Shown: positions 22,570 through 32,546 of the stretch, one piece after another
Position numbering within the stretch: position 1 is the stretch's first letter
Layout of the letters: every line of letters begins with the position of its first letter
DNA from: GCA-002793235 sp965267355
GTDB lineage: Bacteria; Bacteroidota; Bacteroidia; Flavobacteriales_E; Vicingaceae
Direction of reading: 5' to 3'
Length of the DNA: 64,000 bases
Assembly: GCA_965267355.1 (NCBI GenBank)
Contig: OZ253956.1
Span: forward strand, 1,302,001-1,366,000
Notes under the pieces: model-generated
Databases searched by the model: none
Told to the model about the DNA's origin: nothing
Seen by the model: the letters and a program-made list of their open reading frames with translations, nothing else
Translations under genes and position numbers: made by a program

Positions 22570-24438
22570 ATGAAGAACTTTATACTCTTTATCTTTGTAC
22601 TTATAGGGTATACCTTAAGTGCACAGACTGGTATTGGAGGGGTTGGAACTAACGATGGAACAAGTACTTTTTCCGCATGGTATGATGCTAATCAAGGGAT
22701 AACAACAACAGGTACTGCCGTTACTCAATGGAATGATCAATCAGGTTATGGTAATAATGCTACTCCACCAGCAGTAGGTAACAGACCAACATTAACTGCT
22801 GGAGCACTAAATTCATATCCTGTTTTAACATTTGATGGAAGTAATGATTATTTAACAGCTCCTGATGCTGCTAGTTTGGATTTAACCACCTGGTCTATTT
22901 TTATTGTTGGACAAATTAATACACATAAGAATTACAATGCAGTGATTGTAAAGGGTGCTGATGCACAAGAGAATTATGAGTTTTTAACCAATTATCCAGG
23001 TACAGGTAATTTTCATTATCCTGTAAGACATACCTCAGGAGGTAGGAGCACGCATTCTGAATCAGGAGCTAGTTTTTCTAATACTGCATATGGTGTTTAT
23101 CAGTTAGATTATGACCAAACTAACTTTAATATTTATGTAAATGGAACAAATACCGAAACAGATGCTGAAACTAGAGTGCCTTTAACCAATAATAATAGTT
23201 TATATATTTGCAATGAACAAGGTACTGGAACAGCAAGAAGCTTTAGTGGAACTATAGCTGAAATTGCTATTTTTTCTTCTCCGGTTAATTCAGCTCAGCG
23301 AATTATCATTAATAATTATTTGGCAGCTAAATATAATTTTTCGTTAACAGCTAACGATTTATATAATGAGGACGATAATGGTAATTACGATCATGATGTA
23401 GCAGGTATAGGTAGAGTTGATGCTTCTAATATTCATAATGATGCTCAAGGAACAGGTATAGTCAGAATACTTAATCCTACAGGTTTGGGTAATGATGAAT
23501 TCATGATATGGGGGCATGATGGTGGTTTAGCTGAAGCACAAGAAACTACAGATGTTCCGGCAGGGATAGATGCTAGATTTGTAAGAGTGTGGAGAGTGAG
23601 TGAAAGAAATGCAGCAAATACTTCAAATGTTAATGTTGGAAATGTTGATGTGCGTTGGGATTTATCTAATTTAGGTTCAATAACTGCATCCGATTTAAGA
23701 ATGTTAATCGATACTGATAATGATGGAACATTTGCAGATGAAACCCCAATTAGTGGAGCAACGAGCTTAGGAGGTAATGTTTATGAGTTTGCTGGAGTCT
23801 CAGGAGGTGCAGCGGGATTTCGTAATAATAGAAGGTTTACAATAGCGACAGTAGATAAATCTAACACACCACTACCTATAGATTTAATCAGCTTTGAAGC
23901 TAATGTTAATGATGATAAAGTTGATTTGAAATGGATAACAGCTGCGGAAATAAACAATGATTATTTTACAGTTGAGCGAAGCGAAAATGGAAAAGATTGG
24001 GAAGAAGTATTAGTAATTTCTGGAGCGGGAAATAGTAGTCAACTGATAGAATATTTTGAAGTGGATTATGAGCCAATTTCTGGATTAAGTTACTACCGAT
24101 TAAAACAAACTGATTTTGATGGAAGTTACACATATTCAAATGTAGTTGCAGTAATGTATAATCCTATAACACCTCAGAAGGAAGCAATTTATGTATATCC
24201 CAACCCTGTAAACTCTGGTGAAACGGTGATGGTAGAGTTTTCTGAAATAACCGGTACAGAAGCTTTAGTGGTATTAAGAGATATAGCAGGTAAAGAATTT
24301 TATTCTAAAATAGTGGTGGGAGTAAGTGATGGTAAATTAACTGGGATCCCCATTGATAAAGAAATACCAAAAGGTATTTATTTGATCACAGCTACATCCG
24401 AAAATAGAATTTATAGTCAAAAACTTATTGTGAGATAG
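22570..24438 (+). CDS. Secreted LamG-domain protein with T9SS type A sorting domain
   Basis: The 622-aa protein has a signal peptide (residues 1-18, ending LSAQ). A concanavalin/LamG-like domain (about 30-255; FSAWYDANQG, WNDQSGYGNNA, LTFDGSNDYL) is followed by a second beta module (NYDHDVAGIGRVD...FMIWGHDGG) of the kind often found after LamG in Bacteroidota. Then comes a fibronectin-like unit (LPIDLISFEANVND..VERSENGKDWEEV, about 437-525) and the T9SS type A domain (VYPNPVNSGE to the end, about 540-622). It is probably a cell-surface adhesin or glycan-binding protein. Confidence 0.88.
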   Translation: MKNFILFIFVLIGYTLSAQTGIGGVGTNDGTSTFSAWYDANQGITTTGTAVTQWNDQSGYGNNATPPAVGNRPTLTAGALNSYPVLTFDGSNDYLTAPDAASLDLTTWSIFIVGQINTHKNYNAVIVKGADAQENYEFLTNYPGTGNFHYPVRHTSGGRSTHSESGASFSNTAYGVYQLDYDQTNFNIYVNGTNTETDAETRVPLTNNNSLYICNEQGTGTARSFSGTIAEIAIFSSPVNSAQRIIINNYLAAKYNFSLTANDLYNEDDNGNYDHDVAGIGRVDASNIHNDAQGTGIVRILNPTGLGNDEFMIWGHDGGLAEAQETTDVPAGIDARFVRVWRVSERNAANTSNVNVGNVDVRWDLSNLGSITASDLRMLIDTDNDGTFADETPISGATSLGGNVYEFAGVSGGAAGFRNNRRFTIATVDKSNTPLPIDLISFEANVNDDKVDLKWITAAEINNDYFTVERSENGKDWEEVLVISGAGNSSQLIEYFEVDYEPISGLSYYRLKQTDFDGSYTYSNVVAVMYNPITPQKEAIYVYPNPVNSGETVMVEFSEITGTEALVVLRDIAGKEFYSKIVVGVSDGKLTGIPIDKEIPKGIYLITATSENRIYSQKLIVR

Positions 24439-24476
24439 TAGGGATTAGATTAAAAAATAATGAACAACCTTTTTTC

Positions 24477-24490
24477 TGTAAATTCGCATA
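24477..24490 (+). promoter_or_regulatory. Promoter element of paralogue A
   Basis: TGTAAATTCGCATA, preceded by a T-run. TAAATTCG is one change from TAnnTTTG. The same 14 bases occur at the same distance before the second paralogue (26926-26939), so the element was duplicated with the gene or is conserved by selection. Confidence 0.5.
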
Positions 24491-24508
24491 TAAAATAATT
24501 TAAGAAGA

Positions 24509-26854
24509 ATGAAAAGAATATTACTCTCTTTGTTTGTTGTAACTTTTTCATTTACAGCATTTTCGCAAATTAAGTATAATAAATTTGCTACTAAAATAAA
24601 GCATGCCCAGTTTAATCCTTCATTTCAATTTGATGCCACTTTAGTTGGTGAAATTGATGATCAAAGTGGGTATATGCTGTCGTCTCAGTATGATGATGGT
24701 GCTGGAGGTGCTCATCCTAGTATCGTTAAAATTGATATAGATGGTAATATAATATTTGATTCTATTTATGAATTTATACCTAATAATCTTTTAGGAGGAA
24801 TGCAATTAATGCATACAACCACATCTTTGTCAAATCATGTTGTAGCTTATGTTTCAGATCTTCATGGTCCTGCAGGAGAAAGTCCAGCTGCACCATATAT
24901 TATTAATATGGATATGAATGGGAATATCAATTGGCAAATTGGTTTGCAAGATGATACTTTAGAGCTAGTACCTAATAGAATTGTTAATACTCAGGATGGA
25001 GGTTATGCTATTGCAGGTGGAATGTGGGATGGAGGTTCTAGTTATAATCAAAAGCAAGCAGGATTTATTATCAAACTAGATGCAGGAGGTAATATACTTT
25101 GGGATAGTCTATACAGAGGTACTGATACGCTTTCTTATGAATTTCAAGAAATGGTAGAAACACCTGGAGGTGGATTATTAGTTGCAGGTATTGCACCGCA
25201 ATATCACAATAACACAGATACTCCTTTGTTGTTGGCAAAAATGAATAGCACGGGTGGGGTTATATGGAGTAAAGTAATGAAGTTAGCTGCACCAATACTT
25301 CCTAATTACGGCCCTGATGAAATCAACTTAGGTATGATTAATAATGTAGAAGCTATAGTTACTTATGAAGTGCATAATTCCAGCATTGATAAGTTAATTG
25401 CTATGACATCTTTTAATACAATTACAGGGGTTAATAATTGGACGAAGATATATACTTCAACCAGTGAAGCTGAAATGACTATGGCTGCCTTTGATAAAAA
25501 AGGAAATGTTGTGATAAATGCTATGGATACAACGGATCAGCCGGTTACATATCGTTTTGATGACCAAGGAAACTATTTGGGAGCAAAGAGTTTTATGACT
25601 ATTTGGCCATCGCCTGCAAACTACTTTCCTTTAAATATTATTCCAACCAGAGATGGAGGTTTTATACAAACTAGCTATATTGATCAAGATGATGTATTGA
25701 TTGTAAAGTCAGACAAAGATCTTGAACCATTTTGTCCTGCGGTTGATAATTCATATCCATATACATTAACCCCTTCTATTAATGTTGATACATCGTACTT
25801 TGGAATTTTAGACTCTACTTACAACATACCTAACTTACACCCTGTTGTTTTGGCTGGAGGCACACCTTTTAATACAGTAGCTGACGATAGTTTAATCTGT
25901 TCATGTTCAAACATGATTACAGGAACAGTTACTCAAGGGGGTGTTACACCAGTGAATAGTGCTAAGGTGTTTTTATTTAAAAAAGGTGTTGTGCCGAGGC
26001 CATGGACTCCGATAGATTCTACAACTACTGATATAGCAGGGACTTATCAATTTGATTATGTGCCAAGTGACAGTTTCTTGGTGAGAGTGGAGGCAGATAC
26101 AGCTTTATTTCCGGGAGCATTAACATCATACTTTAAAGAACCAATTTGGTGTTATCGTTGGGATTTAGCTGGTGTTTTCCATACTCATTGCGATTCAGGT
26201 ACTGTAGTTAAAGATGTTAAATTGGTAATTCCACCACCATTAACAGGAGGAAGTACTATACATGGTTATGTGTATGAAAGTTTTGGTGGTTTCCAAAAAA
26301 ATCAATTACCAGGAGATCCAATACCAGGTATTGATATTACCGTAGATCAATCGCCAGGAGGAATTGCTGGAGGATCAACCTCAAATGGAAGTGGACAGTA
26401 TTCTTTAGCAGGTTTAGATACTAACAAAACATATGTAATTACGATAGACTTTCCAGGGTTGCCACACGATTCAGTTTGGACTATCAATATTAATTTAACC
26501 GATACCACTATGGATTCACTTAACTTTTATATCGATTCTACAGGTATCTATATTTTAAATCAGGGAGTTTCTACTGGAATTAATATTGTAAACCAAAATG
26601 CAATAGATGCAGCTATTTATCCAAACCCTACTAATGGAGTTTTTACTCTTCAGCTAAATGCAACAAGATCTAATGATATTACTTTAGAATTGGTGAATGA
26701 AATAGGTAAATTAATTTTTGTTGAAACTCAAAGAGTTGTGGAAGGGCAAAATACCATTGTTTTTGAAGAATCAGAATCTTTGCCTCCGGGAATTTATTTC
26801 TTGAAGATAAAGCAAGGGCAACATATTTCTATTAAAAAAATTGTTAAAATATAA
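24509..26854 (+). CDS. Secreted T9SS cargo protein, paralogue A of a tandem pair
   Basis: The 781-aa protein has a signal peptide (ending TAFSQ) and a large N-terminal beta-propeller-like region (about 20-430) with repeated 'DGGYAIAGG...KLDAGGNILWDS', 'TPGGGLLVAGI' and 'TRDGGFIQTSYID' units. These are followed by carboxypeptidase-regulatory-like Ig folds (ITGTVTQGGVTPVNSAKVFLF; HGYVYESFGGFQKN..PIPGIDITVD) and a T9SS type A domain (AIYPNPTNGVF to the end). The neighbour at 26959-29340 has the same plan. Function unknown; surface adhesion or a sensor ectodomain is possible. Confidence 0.88.
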   Translation: MKRILLSLFVVTFSFTAFSQIKYNKFATKIKHAQFNPSFQFDATLVGEIDDQSGYMLSSQYDDGAGGAHPSIVKIDIDGNIIFDSIYEFIPNNLLGGMQLMHTTTSLSNHVVAYVSDLHGPAGESPAAPYIINMDMNGNINWQIGLQDDTLELVPNRIVNTQDGGYAIAGGMWDGGSSYNQKQAGFIIKLDAGGNILWDSLYRGTDTLSYEFQEMVETPGGGLLVAGIAPQYHNNTDTPLLLAKMNSTGGVIWSKVMKLAAPILPNYGPDEINLGMINNVEAIVTYEVHNSSIDKLIAMTSFNTITGVNNWTKIYTSTSEAEMTMAAFDKKGNVVINAMDTTDQPVTYRFDDQGNYLGAKSFMTIWPSPANYFPLNIIPTRDGGFIQTSYIDQDDVLIVKSDKDLEPFCPAVDNSYPYTLTPSINVDTSYFGILDSTYNIPNLHPVVLAGGTPFNTVADDSLICSCSNMITGTVTQGGVTPVNSAKVFLFKKGVVPRPWTPIDSTTTDIAGTYQFDYVPSDSFLVRVEADTALFPGALTSYFKEPIWCYRWDLAGVFHTHCDSGTVVKDVKLVIPPPLTGGSTIHGYVYESFGGFQKNQLPGDPIPGIDITVDQSPGGIAGGSTSNGSGQYSLAGLDTNKTYVITIDFPGLPHDSVWTININLTDTTMDSLNFYIDSTGIYILNQGVSTGINIVNQNAIDAAIYPNPTNGVFTLQLNATRSNDITLELVNEIGKLIFVETQRVVEGQNTIVFEESESLPPGIYFLKIKQGQHISIKKIVKI

Positions 26855-26862
26855 AAATAAAG

Positions 26863-26885
26863 CTCCGAGAATATCGGAGTTTTTT
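26863..26885 (+). terminator. Rho-independent terminator after paralogue A
   Basis: CTCCGA-GAATA-TCGGAG followed by six T, 8 nt after the stop codon. Confidence 0.85.
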
Positions 26886-26925
26886 ATTCTATTTCATTGT
26901 AAATCAGACTTTGGATATTCTTTTT

Positions 26926-26939
26926 TGTAAATTCGCATA
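26926..26939 (+). promoter_or_regulatory. Promoter element of paralogue B
   Basis: TGTAAATTCGCATA, identical to the element before paralogue A and again about 19 nt before the ATG. Confidence 0.5.
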
Positions 26940-26958
26940 GATTTTAATCCTAACTATC

Positions 26959-29340
26959 ATGAAAAAAGTTACACTCTTTTTATTGTCTTTAATTGTTTCA
27001 TTTACAGCTTTTTCTCAATTAAAGCACAATAAATTTACTACTCGAATTACCTTTGATCAGTTTAATCCAAATCCAGAATACTGGAAAACATCGGTATCGG
27101 AGATACCTAATAATCAAGGTTATTTTTTGTCTAATTTTTATGATGATCAAGCTTATGGTTTTCACCCTTCATTAGTAAAATTAGATGTAGATGGTAAAAT
27201 AGTTTTTGATTCTTTATACGAATACACACCTTTTAATTTTAATGGGTTTACTAATGTTGTAGGCTCCACTACTTCAGATAGTTCGCATACTGTTTTGTAT
27301 CAAACAGGTTCTTTGGGTTCTCAAATGACTCCACCTGCTCCATATTTCATTAATTATGATATGAATGGAAATGTAAATTGGCATACTGGATTTACTAATG
27401 ATACACTAGAACTAGTAGTTAATAAACTAATTCCAACTAAAGATGGAGGATATGTTGCTACAGGAACTTTGTACGATTGGTTTAACATTATTTATCCTGT
27501 TTCTGGTTATGCTATTAAAATTGATAGTATTGGAAATATGCTTTGGCACCAAATGTATGCTAATAAAGATACCATGGAAATTAGATTTGAGAATGGGTTA
27601 GAAACACCAGATGGAGGTTTCATACACGTGGGTATGGCTCAAAATATGGTTGGTGGTCAAAAACCAGGAGGAGGGAAAAAACAGATGGGGGTATATGATA
27701 TTCCAACAAGTATTGTTAGAACGGATGATGTAGGTAATGTATTATGGAGTAAGGTTACTACTTTTGATGCGCCTGTAGATAATGAATACTTTTTAGGTAA
27801 TTTTTCAGTTGGGATGTTAAATGATACCAATGCTTTTATATCTGTTTCAACCAGGGATTCTTCAGGTGGTGGGCAAGATATATTTGCAATTACTAGTATT
27901 AATATCAATAATGGTAATCGCAATTGGGTGAAAATATATTCTTTACCTCCAGGAGAGAATATAAATGCTAGAAAAGCAATCTCTGATGGTAAAGGTCATA
28001 TAATAGTATCTGCTAGTTATTATGGTGTTCCTGCAACAGGTGTGTTATTCGTTATGGATGAGAATGGTAATGTAATGGATACTAAAAGATTTAGTCACAT
28101 GACCGCAAACTTTCCTTACGAAACGATTACTACTCAAGACGGTGGTTTTGTACACATAAGTGAGATAGACCAAAATGAAATTTTAATGGTAAAAACCGAT
28201 GAGTTTTTAGATCCATCTTGTCCAACTATAGATAGTACCTTTATGTTTAGCTTAGATGTTATGCCTAATAATGATACTTCTTATTTTGGTATGCTTGATT
28301 CAGTTTATACTTTACCTAGTTTAGCTCCTCTTCAAATGCCATTTGGTTCGCAAGTTGCTACATCAAGTGATGATAGTTTAATATGCTCCTGCAATAATAC
28401 CATTTATGGTAATGTAATAGAGGGAGGAGCTACGCCTGTTAATAATGCTAAAGTCTATTTATATAGAAAAGGAATGGTTCCTTATCCTTGGCAACCAATA
28501 GATTCAACAATTACAGATGTTGCAGGATATTATATGTTTGAATATCTTCCAGCAGACAGTTTTATCGTTAGAGTTGATCCAGATACTTCTTTGTTTCCTG
28601 GAGCTATGACTTCTTATTACAATTCTATGCAGCTGAGTTATAAATGGGATTCTGCAGAAGTATTTCATATACATTGTGATTCAGCAATCATTCAAAGAGA
28701 TATTCAGTTGGTTGTTCCTCCTGTTCAAACAGGAAATAGTAGTTTAAATGGGTATGTTTTCGAAAGTTTTGGCAGTTTCCAAAAAAATCAATTACCAGGA
28801 GATCCAATACCAGGTATTGATATTACTGTAGATCAATCGCCAGGAGGGGTAGTTGGAGGAGCAACAACTAACAGTTCGGGCTACTATAGTTTAACAGGGT
28901 TAAATACAAATACTACTTATGTTGTAACAATAGATTACCCTGGGTTGCCTCACGATTCTATTTGGACTGTAAATGTTAATTTGAGTGATACTACAATGGA
29001 TTCACTAAACTTTTACATTGATTCAACAGGGATTTATATTTTAGATCAACCTATCAATACTTCTGTTAATGTAATTGAGACTTCAAATTTAGATGTTGAT
29101 ATCTATCCTAATCCATCTAATGATATGTTTACGATAAGCATTAATGCAATTAAACCTGAAATCATAGAATTACAGTTAACAGATAAGATAGGTAAAATAA
29201 TTTCGGTTTCTTCACAAAAAATAATTGAAGGAAGTAACAATATAATTTTTGATGAAGCCAAAAACTTGCCTTCAGGAATATATTTCCTTAAAATAAGGGA
29301 AGGGAATAATCATCATATCAAAAAGATAGTAAAGCTTTAA
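26959..29340 (+). CDS. Secreted T9SS cargo protein, paralogue B of a tandem pair
   Basis: The 793-aa protein is collinear with the preceding gene. It has a signal peptide (ending TAFSQL), propeller-like repeats (TKDGGYVATGT, TPDGGFIHVGM, TQDGGFVHISEID), two Ig-like carboxypeptidase-regulatory folds (IYGNVIEGGATPVNNAKVYLY; NGYVFESFGSFQKN) and a T9SS type A domain (DIYPNPSNDMF to the end). It also has a Gly/Lys-rich insertion (GGQKPGGGKKQ, about residue 235) that paralogue A lacks. Most of the gene has diverged from A, but the part encoding the second Ig fold is nearly identical in DNA. Confidence 0.88.
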   Translation: MKKVTLFLLSLIVSFTAFSQLKHNKFTTRITFDQFNPNPEYWKTSVSEIPNNQGYFLSNFYDDQAYGFHPSLVKLDVDGKIVFDSLYEYTPFNFNGFTNVVGSTTSDSSHTVLYQTGSLGSQMTPPAPYFINYDMNGNVNWHTGFTNDTLELVVNKLIPTKDGGYVATGTLYDWFNIIYPVSGYAIKIDSIGNMLWHQMYANKDTMEIRFENGLETPDGGFIHVGMAQNMVGGQKPGGGKKQMGVYDIPTSIVRTDDVGNVLWSKVTTFDAPVDNEYFLGNFSVGMLNDTNAFISVSTRDSSGGGQDIFAITSININNGNRNWVKIYSLPPGENINARKAISDGKGHIIVSASYYGVPATGVLFVMDENGNVMDTKRFSHMTANFPYETITTQDGGFVHISEIDQNEILMVKTDEFLDPSCPTIDSTFMFSLDVMPNNDTSYFGMLDSVYTLPSLAPLQMPFGSQVATSSDDSLICSCNNTIYGNVIEGGATPVNNAKVYLYRKGMVPYPWQPIDSTITDVAGYYMFEYLPADSFIVRVDPDTSLFPGAMTSYYNSMQLSYKWDSAEVFHIHCDSAIIQRDIQLVVPPVQTGNSSLNGYVFESFGSFQKNQLPGDPIPGIDITVDQSPGGVVGGATTNSSGYYSLTGLNTNTTYVVTIDYPGLPHDSIWTVNVNLSDTTMDSLNFYIDSTGIYILDQPINTSVNVIETSNLDVDIYPNPSNDMFTISINAIKPEIIELQLTDKIGKIISVSSQKIIEGSNNIIFDEAKNLPSGIYFLKIREGNNHHIKKIVKL

Positions 29341-29345
29341 AATTG

Positions 29346-29375
29346 AAGTCCCGAATTATCGGGACTTTTTTTTAT
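29346..29375 (+). terminator. Rho-independent terminator after paralogue B
   Basis: AAGTCCCGA-ATTA-TCGGGACTT followed by a long T-run, 5 nt after the stop codon. A downstream open frame can be read through it, but the hairpin argues against translation starting there. Confidence 0.88.
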
Positions 29376-29384
29376 TTTTACTTG

Positions 29385-32300
29385 GTGAGTAAAAAATACA
29401 TACTTCTAATAACATTTATCTGTTCGTTTGTTCTTTATCAAGTTGGATATGCTCAAACCTATAATTTCATTAACTATAATGTTGGTGAAGGGATAGAGCA
29501 ATCTGATATTTTGTGTCTATCACAAGCAAGTAACGGGTATTTACTTTATGGATCTAATGGGGGGGGGTTAGGATATTACGATGGTTATGGTTTTAGTGCG
29601 ATAAAAGAAAAAAATGGGTTAGCAAATAATGTTGTTTTTTCCATTTCTTTAGATGACAAGAATAATGTTTGGTGTACTACTAATGGAGGAGTCAACAAAT
29701 TATCTCCCAATTTAAAAAAGGTATTGGCAACTTATAGTGAAGGACTAGCTTTTTATTGTTCGCATTATAGTCAATCTAAAAAGAAAATGTTTTTTGGTTC
29801 TGCTCAAGGAGTCTATTACATCACATCAGATATAGATAGCATACAAAAGATGCAAACCAGTAGTAGTCAGTTAAATAATGCTTTTATTAATGCTATTTAT
29901 ACTGATAGCAAGGGTAATCTATGGGTGTCAACAAGGCAAAGTGGTTTATTTAAAGTTACAGGAAAAAATGTAATCCAAATTACAGAAAATGATGGGTTAA
30001 ATTCTAATTATATTAAAGTAGCCATAGAGCATAATAACAAAATATGGGTTGGTAGTTTAAATGGGTTAAACCTTATTGAAAATGATACGGTATCAAATTT
30101 TGATTTACCGAATGATGCTGGAGGTTCATTAACTATTACAAGTGCTACAAAGTATAAAAATGAATTGGTATTTGGCTCCTTAACTAATCATTTATATTTT
30201 GTTAATCCTGAAGAGAATTCTTTTAGGTTTATCAACGAAAAAAATGGTTTTAACTTTAAGAAAGTATGGTCGATATTTACCGATGTAGAAGAAAATTTGT
30301 GGTTTGGTACACTTGGACAAGGGATTGCCCGATTCAATGCAACATTTACTTACTTTAATAAATCTAATGGCTTATCGAGCAATAACATTAACACTATTTT
30401 ATGTAATGATGATCGTGTATGGGTTGGTTATAAAGGTGGAGCAGGAATAAGCATTATTGAAAACAATAAAATTGTAAGATCCTTAACGCCACAAGAAATA
30501 GGAAGCACTATTATTAATCGAATAGTAAAAATTGATGATGATATATATATAGGACGTAACGAAGGGTTAAGTATTTACAAGAATGATGAAATTAACAATG
30601 TTCCTTTTGCTAATAATGCGGCAGTAGATGTTTATTCCATTTACCAGCATCAAAAAGTACTGTATGTTGGAACCAAGTATGGGTTGTATCATTTAAAAGA
30701 TGATTCTTTACATTTTGTGCAAGGTAGTCCTAAGGACTTTATTTTTGATGTAATTTCTTATAATGATAAACTTTACCTGGCAAGCAACAATGGCTATTAT
30801 ATATACTCGGGAAACAAATTTGAATTTGTATCAGAGCAAGAAGATTTTAATGTTGGTAGGGTAAGGAGTTTTTCTATTGACAAGAAAAATAGTTTATGGT
30901 TAGCTACTGATGCAGGGTTGTATGTGAAAATTATGGATAAGCATCAAAAAATTGATGAAGCAAAAGGACTAGCATCAGACAATATATATTTCTTACAAAT
31001 TGATCAAAATGATAATATATGGGTTGGAACAAACAAAGGTGTTGATAGGGTTAATGTTTTAAGTGTATATGATAATTTTGATGAAATTGAAATAAGAAAC
31101 TACGGCAAATCAGAAGGGTTTGTTGGGGTAGAATGTAACTTAAATGCTGTTAGTATTAGTAATAAAAAACAGCTCTGGTTTGGAACAATAGATGGTGCTT
31201 ATTTGTACAACGAACAAGCAGATGAATTGAATCAGATACCTCCGAAAATTACCCTTAAAAATATCAAATTAAACTTTAAGGATGTTGATTGGAGCAATTA
31301 TACAAATCATGTTGATGAGTTATCAGGACTGCCTAATTTATTAGAGCTTAACCATCAGGATAACAACTTTATTTTTGAGTTTGTAGGAGTTTCTTTAAAA
31401 AACCCTGAAAAGGTTTATTACCAATATCAATTGGAGGGCTTAGATGAAGAATGGTTGCCGCTTACCACAGATAGAAAAGCAGTTTATTCTTCTTTATCAC
31501 CAGGTGATTATGTTTTTAAATTGAGGGCTAAAAATAAAGATGATGTTTGGGTTGAAAACCCAACAACTTTTTCATTTGCTATATTTCCCCCATGGTACCA
31601 AACTAAAGTATTTTATGTTTTGGTTGTTATATTATTGATTATAATAATCTACTCAATTATGTATTTTAGAACTAGAAACCTTAAGAAGACACAACAACTC
31701 TTGACTATTCAGGTTGATGAGAGAACAAAAGAGTTGCGTGAAGAGAAAGATAAGGTTGAAGAACAAAAAAAGGTAATTGAGGTTGCCAATAAGAATATTA
31801 CTGATAGTATTAATTATGCAAAAAGAATTCAAGAAGCAATTTTGCCTAAGACTGATAAATTAGCAGAGTATAGCAGTAATTTCTCGGTTTTATATTTACC
31901 TAAAGATGTAGTTTCAGGTGATTTTTATTGGTATGATAAAATAGATTCTAAAATTGTTTTGGCAGCTGCAGATTGTACAGGCCATGGAGTTCCAGGAGCA
32001 TTTATGAGTATGATAGGTGTAAATAATCTGAATCAAATCATTTTAGAAAATAGGCAAACTAACCCTTCCAATATTTTAATTCAACTTAATAAAGCCATTA
32101 AGAAGGTATTGCGTCAAGAAGATGTTGGAAGTGAGAGTAGAGATGGTATGGATATATCAATATGTTGTTTTGATATTGATACAAACAAAATTCAGTATTC
32201 AGGAGCATTTCGTCCTTTGCTTTATATTAGAAATAATGAATTGATAGAAATTAAAGGGAGTAGAAACCCTATTGGAGGTAATGCCCCTAACGATTTTGTT

Positions 32301-32546
32301 TATGATTTAAATGAATTTGATTTTAAGAGTGGAGATGTTTTTTACATGTTTTCAGATGGTTATCCAGACCAGTTTGGAGGTGAAAAAGGTAAGAAGTTTA
32401 TGAATAAGAGGTTAAAACAAATATTTATAGATCACCACCAAAAATCTCCTGACAAGCAAACAGAAATTTTACGTGAAGAATTTTATAAATGGATGGGAGA
32501 TGAAGAACAAGTGGATGATATTTTGGTAATGTGTATTAAATTTTAA
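29385..32546 (+). CDS. Membrane sensor: two beta-propellers, Y_Y_Y domain, SpoIIE-type PP2C phosphatase
   Basis: This protein probably turns an extracytoplasmic signal into serine/threonine dephosphorylation. I start it at the GTG at 29385, which gives a clean signal peptide (SKKYILLITFICSFVLYQVGYAQ, ~23 residues); the open frame goes back to 29343 but would cross a terminator. The 1053 residues comprise many Reg_prop repeats ('NxVWCTTNGGVNKL', 'LWFGTLGQGIARF', about 40-620), a Y_Y_Y domain (about 660-735, YYQYQLEGLDEEWLPL), one transmembrane segment (about 740-762), a coiled coil (about 765-815) and a PP2C/SpoIIE domain (DVVSGDFYW, AAADCTGHGVPGAFMSM, SDGYPDQFGG, DDILV). A G9 tract lies near the 5' end. 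Its target, perhaps an anti-sigma antagonist, is not encoded beside it. Confidence 0.88.
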   Translation: MSKKYILLITFICSFVLYQVGYAQTYNFINYNVGEGIEQSDILCLSQASNGYLLYGSNGGGLGYYDGYGFSAIKEKNGLANNVVFSISLDDKNNVWCTTNGGVNKLSPNLKKVLATYSEGLAFYCSHYSQSKKKMFFGSAQGVYYITSDIDSIQKMQTSSSQLNNAFINAIYTDSKGNLWVSTRQSGLFKVTGKNVIQITENDGLNSNYIKVAIEHNNKIWVGSLNGLNLIENDTVSNFDLPNDAGGSLTITSATKYKNELVFGSLTNHLYFVNPEENSFRFINEKNGFNFKKVWSIFTDVEENLWFGTLGQGIARFNATFTYFNKSNGLSSNNINTILCNDDRVWVGYKGGAGISIIENNKIVRSLTPQEIGSTIINRIVKIDDDIYIGRNEGLSIYKNDEINNVPFANNAAVDVYSIYQHQKVLYVGTKYGLYHLKDDSLHFVQGSPKDFIFDVISYNDKLYLASNNGYYIYSGNKFEFVSEQEDFNVGRVRSFSIDKKNSLWLATDAGLYVKIMDKHQKIDEAKGLASDNIYFLQIDQNDNIWVGTNKGVDRVNVLSVYDNFDEIEIRNYGKSEGFVGVECNLNAVSISNKKQLWFGTIDGAYLYNEQADELNQIPPKITLKNIKLNFKDVDWSNYTNHVDELSGLPNLLELNHQDNNFIFEFVGVSLKNPEKVYYQYQLEGLDEEWLPLTTDRKAVYSSLSPGDYVFKLRAKNKDDVWVENPTTFSFAIFPPWYQTKVFYVLVVILLIIIIYSIMYFRTRNLKKTQQLLTIQVDERTKELREEKDKVEEQKKVIEVANKNITDSINYAKRIQEAILPKTDKLAEYSSNFSVLYLPKDVVSGDFYWYDKIDSKIVLAAADCTGHGVPGAFMSMIGVNNLNQIILENRQTNPSNILIQLNKAIKKVLRQEDVGSESRDGMDISICCFDIDTNKIQYSGAFRPLLYIRNNELIEIKGSRNPIGGNAPNDFVYDLNEFDFKSGDVFYMFSDGYPDQFGGEKGKKFMNKRLKQIFIDHHQKSPDKQTEILREEFYKWMGDEEQVDDILVMCIKF
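29559..29567 (+). repeat. Nine-G homopolymer inside the sensor phosphatase gene
   Basis: Encodes Gly-Gly-Gly as GGG-GGG-GGG at about codons 59-61. The reading frame is intact with nine G. It is the longest G or C run I found in the window; neighbouring glycines mostly use GGT or GGA. Confidence 0.9.

Noticed and set aside
24509..29340. Tandem large T9SS genes as a mobile or IS-borne duplication
   Set aside because: No terminal inverted repeats, target-site duplications or transposase frames flank the pair; ordinary tandem duplication explains it.
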